NCBI GenBank assembly: GCA_039812845.1
Contig: JBDIBK010000124.1
Coordinates: 1-11,523, forward strand
Direction of reading: 5' to 3'
Length of the DNA: 11,523 nt
From: JACTMJ01 sp039812845
Lineage (GTDB): Bacteria > Acidobacteriota > Terriglobia > Bryobacterales > Bryobacteraceae
In this document: in pieces, positions 7,506 through 11,523 of the stretch
Position numbering within the stretch: the stretch's first letter is position 1
Layout of the letters: every line of letters starts with the position of its first letter
Position numbers and translations under genes: made by a program
The notes under the pieces: generated by a model
What the model was told of the DNA's origin: nothing
Databases searched by the model: none
What the model saw: only the letters and a program-made list of their open reading frames with translations

Positions 7506-10500
7506 ATGCGGAAGATTATCGAATTCTCCCTGCACAACCGCTTCCTCATTCTGATGCTGACCGCGCTCGCGGCGGGCATCGGCTTCTACAATCTGCGGAA
7601 CCTGCCCATCGACGCCGCGCCGGACATTACACCGAACCAGGTGCTGCTGATTACGCGCGCTCCGGGGCTGGGTCCGCTGGAGGTGGAGCAGTTCATTACG
7701 TTCCCGGTGGAAGCTTCCATGAGCGGTCTGCCGGGGATCGAAGAGATCCGTTCGGTTTCGCGGTTCGGGCTCTCGGTGGTTTATGTGTTCTTTGACGAGG
7801 ACGTTGACATCTATTTCGCGCGGCGGCTGGTGATGGAGCGGCTGCCGCAGGCGGCCGAGGCGATTCCGAAGGGATACGGGACCCCGGAGATGGGGCCGAT
7901 TTCCACCGGGCTGGGAGAGATCTACCAGTTCGAGGTGAGGGGCGACGGACACTCCGCGATGGAACTGCGGTCGATACTCGACTGGGACATCGCGCTGAAG
8001 CTGCGGAGCGTGCCGGGGGTGGTGGAGGTGAACACCTACGGCGGAGAAAGGAAGACGTATGAAGTGCAACTGGATTCCGACAAGCTGGTCGGATACGGGC
8101 TTTCCTTGCAGGACGTGATGCAGGCGATTGAGAAGAACAACTTCTCGACGGGCGGGGCCTATATTGAGCACAACCAGGAGCAGCGGGTGATCCGCGGCGA
8201 GGGGCTGGTGACGAGCCTCGAAGACATCGGGAACATCGTGGTGTCAGCCGAAGGGGGAACGCCGATTTATGTGCGCAATGTGGCGAAGACGGCATTTGCG
8301 CCGATGGCGCGGCAGGGGGCGGTGACGCGCGACGGAAGGGGTGAAGTTGTCACCGGAGTGGTGATGATGCTGATGGGCGGCAATTCGCGCGTGGTGGCCG
8401 AGAAGGTGAGGGAGAAGCTGGACGAGATCAAGACGACGCTGCCGGAAGGGGTGACGCTCGATACCTATTATGACCGCACGGATCTGGTGCAGCGAACCAT
8501 CAAGACCGTGACCTGGAACCTGATTGAGGGCGGTGTGCTGGTGGTGGCGGTGCTTTTTCTGATGCTGGGGAGCGCGCGGGCGGGACTGATTGCCGCTTCG
8601 GCAATTCCGCTGGCGATGCTGGTTGCCTTTACCGGGATGTCTTATGCCGGGATATCGGGAAATCTGATGAGCCTGGGCGCGATCGATTTCGGATTGATCG
8701 TGGACGGGGCGGTGATCATCGTGGAGAACACGGTGCGGCGAATGAGTGAGAAGGCGAGGGAGATCAAGAGGGCGATCACAAGCGCGGAGAGCCTCGATCT
8801 GGTGCTGAGCGCCTCCTCCGAGGTGCGGCGGGCAACGATGTTCGGGGAACTGATCATCATGGCGGCGTATCTGCCAATTCTGACCCTGGCGGGCGTGGAG
8901 GGAAAAATGTTCCGGCCGATGGCGCTTACGGTTGTCTTTGCGCTTGGCGGGGCGCTGGTGCTGTCGATGACCGTCATTCCGGTGCTGGCCTCGATCTTCC
9001 TGCGGAATGCTTCCGAGGAGAAAGAGACGTGGCTGACGCGGAAGGCGAGGCGGCTTTACCTTCCGGCGCTTCGTTACGCACTGGCAAGGCCGGGGATGGC
9101 GGTGGCCACGGCCGCGCTCTGCCTGGCGGCGGGAATCGGCGCGGGGATGGGGCTGGGCAGCGAGTTCATCCCCCGGCTGGACGAGGGAAGCCTTGCCATT
9201 CAGGCATGGCGGCTGCCGAGCGTGGCGCTGAGCGAATCCGTGGCGAGCACGGCCCTGATCGAGAAGGAACTCCGGAAGTTCCCGGAGGTGCTCACCGTGA
9301 TCTCGCGCACCGGGCAGGCGGAGATTCCGACAGACCCGATGGGCGTGGAGATCAGCGACATCTATGTGATGCTGAAGCCTCACGAGGAATGGGTTTCGGC
9401 GCGAACCAGGGAAGAACTGATCGCGAAGATGAACGAGGCACTTGAGGACGCCGTGCCGGGCAACCTCTTCAGTTACTCGCAGCCGATCGAACTGCGGATG
9501 CAGGAACTGATTGCCGGGGTGCGGAGCGACATCGCGATCCAGCTTTACGGGGACGATCTGGATGTTCTCAAAGAGAAGGCCGATGCGATTGCGCGGGTGA
9601 TTGGCGGAGTGCCGGGCGCGGCGGACGCGAAGGCGGAACAGGTTGCGGGGCTGCCCTATCTGCGGATCCGGATCGACCGGCAAGCGATCGCGCGGTACGG
9701 GCTGAACGCTTCAGAGGTGCTGGACGTGGTGGAAGCGATGGGCGGCAAGACGGTGGGGCAGGTGATGGAAGGGCAGCGGAGATTTCCCCTGCAGGTCCGG
9801 TTTCAGGAAAGCGATCGCATGGATATCGAGCGGATCCGGAATATCAAGGTGGCGGATCCGCAAGGGCGGCTGTTGCCCCTGAGCCAACTGGCGGAGGTCT
9901 GGGTGGAGCAGGGCCCGGCGCAGATCAGCCGGGAGAATGTCCACCGCATGATCTCCGTGGAGACGAACGTCCGGGGGCGCGACATCGGGGGTTTCGTGGC
10001 CGACGCGCAAAAAGCCATCGCGCAGCGCGTGCCGCTTCCGCCGGGATACTGGATCGCGTGGGGAGGGCAGTTCCAGAACATGCGCGAGGCGTCCGAGAGG
10101 CTGACCATCGCGGTGCCGCTCGCCTTCCTCGTGATTTTCGTCCTGCTCTACGCCACCTTCCATTCCGCAAGACCGGCGTTGCTGATTTTTCTGAATGTGC
10201 CGGTGGCGGCGACGGGAGGGGTTCTGGCGCTGGCGCTGCGCGGAATGCCGTTCAGCATTTCGGCGGGCGTCGGATTCATCGCCCTCTTCGGGGTGGCGGT
10301 GCTGAACGGACTGGTTCTGGTGACCTGCATCCGGCAATTGCGGCGCAAGGGGATGAGCGCGGCCGAAGCGGCATTGCATGCCGGGGAGGAGAGGCTGCGC
10401 CCGGTGCTGATGACGGCGATGGTGGCGAGCTTCGGATTTCTGCCGATGGCGCTATCGACGGGGGCGGGGGCGGAAGTGCAGAAGCCGCTGGCAACGGTCG

Positions 10501-10601
10501 TGATCGGCGGACTAGTTACCTCCACGATGCTGACTCTGCTGGTGCTGCCGGCAATTTACGGCTGGTTCGAGGGGAAGTCCGCCGAGGGAGCGGAGGCTTG
10601 A
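7506..10601 (+). CDS. czcA: CzcA-type heavy-metal efflux RND pump
   Basis: At 1031 residues this is a full-length RND transporter, the proton-driven pump of the tripartite complex in the inner membrane. The first membrane helix (about 12-30) and the segment NLPIDAAPDITPNQVLL are canonical for heavy-metal RND proteins. Two large periplasmic porter regions (about 31-335 and 550-860) alternate with helix bundles TM2-6 and TM8-12. TM7 lies near 531-549 and is followed by GSEFIPRLDEGSLAIQ. TM4 carries DFGLIVDGAVIIVEN with Asp394, Asp400 and Glu407. Known: the equivalent acidic residues in Cupriavidus CzcA are needed for proton-coupled transport, and this motif marks the Zn/Co/Cd class, while copper/silver CusA has a different TM4 sequence. 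I therefore infer divalent cations such as Zn, Co or Cd, without being able to tell which. It starts three bases after the czcB stop, with GAGGA seven bases upstream. No truncation or frameshift is seen. Confidence 0.97.
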   Translation: MRKIIEFSLHNRFLILMLTALAAGIGFYNLRNLPIDAAPDITPNQVLLITRAPGLGPLEVEQFITFPVEASMSGLPGIEEIRSVSRFGLSVVYVFFDEDVDIYFARRLVMERLPQAAEAIPKGYGTPEMGPISTGLGEIYQFEVRGDGHSAMELRSILDWDIALKLRSVPGVVEVNTYGGERKTYEVQLDSDKLVGYGLSLQDVMQAIEKNNFSTGGAYIEHNQEQRVIRGEGLVTSLEDIGNIVVSAEGGTPIYVRNVAKTAFAPMARQGAVTRDGRGEVVTGVVMMLMGGNSRVVAEKVREKLDEIKTTLPEGVTLDTYYDRTDLVQRTIKTVTWNLIEGGVLVVAVLFLMLGSARAGLIAASAIPLAMLVAFTGMSYAGISGNLMSLGAIDFGLIVDGAVIIVENTVRRMSEKAREIKRAITSAESLDLVLSASSEVRRATMFGELIIMAAYLPILTLAGVEGKMFRPMALTVVFALGGALVLSMTVIPVLASIFLRNASEEKETWLTRKARRLYLPALRYALARPGMAVATAALCLAAGIGAGMGLGSEFIPRLDEGSLAIQAWRLPSVALSESVASTALIEKELRKFPEVLTVISRTGQAEIPTDPMGVEISDIYVMLKPHEEWVSARTREELIAKMNEALEDAVPGNLFSYSQPIELRMQELIAGVRSDIAIQLYGDDLDVLKEKADAIARVIGGVPGAADAKAEQVAGLPYLRIRIDRQAIARYGLNASEVLDVVEAMGGKTVGQVMEGQRRFPLQVRFQESDRMDIERIRNIKVADPQGRLLPLSQLAEVWVEQGPAQISRENVHRMISVETNVRGRDIGGFVADAQKAIAQRVPLPPGYWIAWGGQFQNMREASERLTIAVPLAFLVIFVLLYATFHSARPALLIFLNVPVAATGGVLALALRGMPFSISAGVGFIALFGVAVLNGLVLVTCIRQLRRKGMSAAEAALHAGEERLRPVLMTAMVASFGFLPMALSTGAGAEVQKPLATVVIGGLVTSTMLTLLVLPAIYGWFEGKSAEGAEA

Positions 10602-10620
10602 AGAGAAGGGATGAGAAGCG

Positions 10621-10668
10621 GCGCGACAGAGTTTGCGCCGCGACAAGTTTGCGCCGCGACTGAGCCAT
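10621..10668. repeat. 16-bp tandem repeat behind czcA
   Basis: Two full units (GCGCGACAGAGTTTGC at 10621-10636, GCCGCGACAAGTTTGC at 10637-10652) are followed by half a unit (GCCGCGAC, 10653-10660). The 14-mer GTTTGCGCCGCGAC is exact at 10631-10644 and 10647-10660. It is non-coding, just after the czcA stop. Confidence 0.6.
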
Positions 10669-10700
10669 TTTGGGAAACGGCACGCCGCGAGCAATTGCCG

Positions 10701-10718
10701 TGGCCGGAAGCCCGGCCA
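10701..10718. repeat. Perfect 7-bp hairpin in the convergent gap
   Basis: TGGCCGG (10701-10707) and CCGGCCA (10712-10718) pair around an AAGC loop. There is no T-tract. It is the first of three hairpins between the convergent czcA and oxidoreductase genes and may protect the czcA transcript end. Confidence 0.45.
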
Positions 10719-10747
10719 AGGGCGGGCAGGCGATTCCACCGAAAGAG

Positions 10748-10772
10748 ATGCGTCTCGGCCAGGAAGACGCAT
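10748..10772. repeat. Perfect 8-bp inverted repeat next to the terminator
   Basis: ATGCGTCT (10748-10755) and AGACGCAT (10765-10772) pair around a 9-base loop. It lies directly beside the terminator hairpin at 10780-10798, sharing the A-tract between them. Confidence 0.45.
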
Positions 10773-10805
10773 AAAAAACGGGGGCCATGAAGGCCCCCCT
10801 TTCTT
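10773..10805. terminator. Bidirectional intrinsic terminator
   Basis: GGGGGCC (10780-10786) and GGCCCCC (10792-10798) form a perfect 7-bp GC stem with an ATGAA loop. Six A residues (10773-10778) precede it, giving a U6 tract on the minus strand for the oxidoreductase. TTTCTT (10800-10805) follows it on the plus strand for the czc operon. The minus-strand terminator is the stronger. It lies about 30 nt past the oxidoreductase stop codon. Confidence 0.85.
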
Positions 10806-10827
10806 GCGTGAATAGCTTTAGTCGCGG

Positions 10828-11523
10828 TTAGACTTTCTCCGGCACCACGAAAGGCTTGCGGTAGGCGCGGGTGAACATTTTCGCGGCTTCGGGGTCGTTC
10901 TTTACGGTGCGGGTTTTGGGGTCGAGGTGGAGGGTGCGGCCGAGAAGGTAGCTGATGTTGCCGAGGTGCATGAGGTCGCAGGAGGTGGCGCCTTCGGCGA
11001 TGGGCGCGCCCAGTTCGCTCTTGTCGCGGCTGCGCACGACGTCGATGAAGTTCTGCCAGTTGTTTCCTCCGGCGAACATCTCGGGCCCCGGCTGCTGCTC
11101 CCGGCCAAGGTAACTCCAGTAGGAATCGTAGCCGTCGACGGCGATGTAGCCTTTTTCGCCATAGAAGATATTGCCGACGGTGTTGCTGTCCGGGCGGCCC
11201 CGCTTCTTCTTGACGCCGGTGCCGATCTCGGCGTTGTGTTCCGTCATCCAGTGGCGGACGTCGATGGCCATCATCTTCTTCTTGCCGTTGATGTCAAATT
11301 CGAGGAGAGACGTGATGGTGTTTGGGGTTTCCTGGTCGTCGTCGAACATGAACTTGCCGCCGATGGCGCTCACCTTCGTGGGCCAATCGACGCCCATCAG
11401 CCAGCGGCTGACGTCCACCTCGTGAATGCCCTGGTTGCCGATATCGCCGTTGCCGGTATCCCAGAACCAATGCCAGTTGTAGTGGAAGCGATTCTTGGTG
11501 AAGGGGCGCTTGGGGGCGGGTCC
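10828..11523 (-). CDS. Gfo/Idh/MocA family oxidoreductase, C-terminal part
   Basis: 231 codons plus the stop are present; the gene runs off the right edge, so the N-terminal NAD(P)-binding Rossmann half is missing. The frame is open to position 11523, so the apparent GTG start at 11418 is an internal valine. The fragment begins in the C-terminal alpha/beta domain with HYNWHWFWDTGNGDIG, then NQGIHEVDVSRW. The His matches the catalytic His of the usual GGxxxDxGxHxxD motif, while the position four residues before it is Asn here instead of Asp. That variant is, from memory, usual in Acidobacteria and Planctomycetes paralogues. Known: the family mostly oxidises or reduces sugars, inositols and their derivatives with NAD(P), and some relatives (GH109) are NAD-dependent glycosidases. 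The substrate cannot be inferred. The end (YRKPFVVPEKV) is natural, and a terminator follows. Confidence 0.93.
   Translation of the reverse strand, partial: GPAPKRPFTKNRFHYNWHWFWDTGNGDIGNQGIHEVDVSRWLMGVDWPTKVSAIGGKFMFDDDQETPNTITSLLEFDINGKKKMMAIDVRHWMTEHNAEIGTGVKKKRGRPDSNTVGNIFYGEKGYIAVDGYDSYWSYLGREQQPGPEMFAGGNNWQNFIDVVRSRDKSELGAPIAEGATSCDLMHLGNISYLLGRTLHLDPKTRTVKNDPEAAKMFTRAYRKPFVVPEKV

Noticed and set aside
8244..9683. Long minus-strand open frames opposite czcA and czcB (also 7026-8171 and 9711-10379)
   Set aside because: They are rich in His, Arg, Pro and Gln, match no family, and are antisense to canonical RND genes.
10828..11418. Complete 196-residue oxidoreductase starting at 11418
   Set aside because: The frame is open to the window end and the upstream residues contain the conserved WDTGNGDIGNQGIHE motif, so 11418 is an internal valine codon of a longer gene.

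Overview
This is a GC-rich window (by eye about 60% or more) that looks like the chromosome of an acidobacterium, most likely near Solibacter/Bryobacter. That placement is inference. It rests on a very large Oar-like TonB-dependent receptor with an N-terminal carboxypeptidase-regulatory domain and a C-terminal KIYF, on a Gfo/Idh/MocA oxidoreductase of the 'GNGDIGNQGIHE' type common in Acidobacteria and Planctomycetes, and on intergenic DNA full of short GC-rich hairpins. I see no tRNA, rRNA, CRISPR array, insertion sequence or integrase.

Layout. Positions 1-583 hold no convincing gene; they contain short hairpins (two sharing a CGCTGACGCG core) and a degenerate 28-29 bp tandem repeat. Positions 584-4030 (minus) encode the outer-membrane receptor. 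A relatively AT-rich gap of about 300 bp (4031-4339) separates it from a divergent plus-strand cluster. That cluster is a small secreted cysteine-rich protein (4340-4720), an outer-membrane channel czcC (4858-6186), a periplasmic adaptor czcB (6198-7502) and an inner-membrane RND pump czcA (7506-10601). The last three are spaced by 11 and 3 nt and are clearly one operon. After a hairpin-rich gap with a bidirectional terminator comes the 3' part of a minus-strand Gfo/Idh/MocA oxidoreductase (10828-11523), cut by the right edge.

How the genes work together. CzcC, CzcB and CzcA form a complete tripartite heavy-metal efflux system across both membranes. The pump carries the DFGLIVD...E transmembrane signature of the Zn/Co/Cd (HME1-like) class. 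The cysteine-rich exported protein just upstream probably meets the same metals in the periplasm, but its role is not established. The receptor imports or binds an unknown ligand; it shares the regulatory gap with the efflux genes, which does not prove a functional link. The oxidoreductase is convergent to the efflux operon, separated by a terminator, and probably unrelated.

Most worth a second look: the cysteine-rich protein at the head of the efflux operon, the covarying hairpins at 105-122 and 178-191, and the two palindromes in the divergent promoter region.
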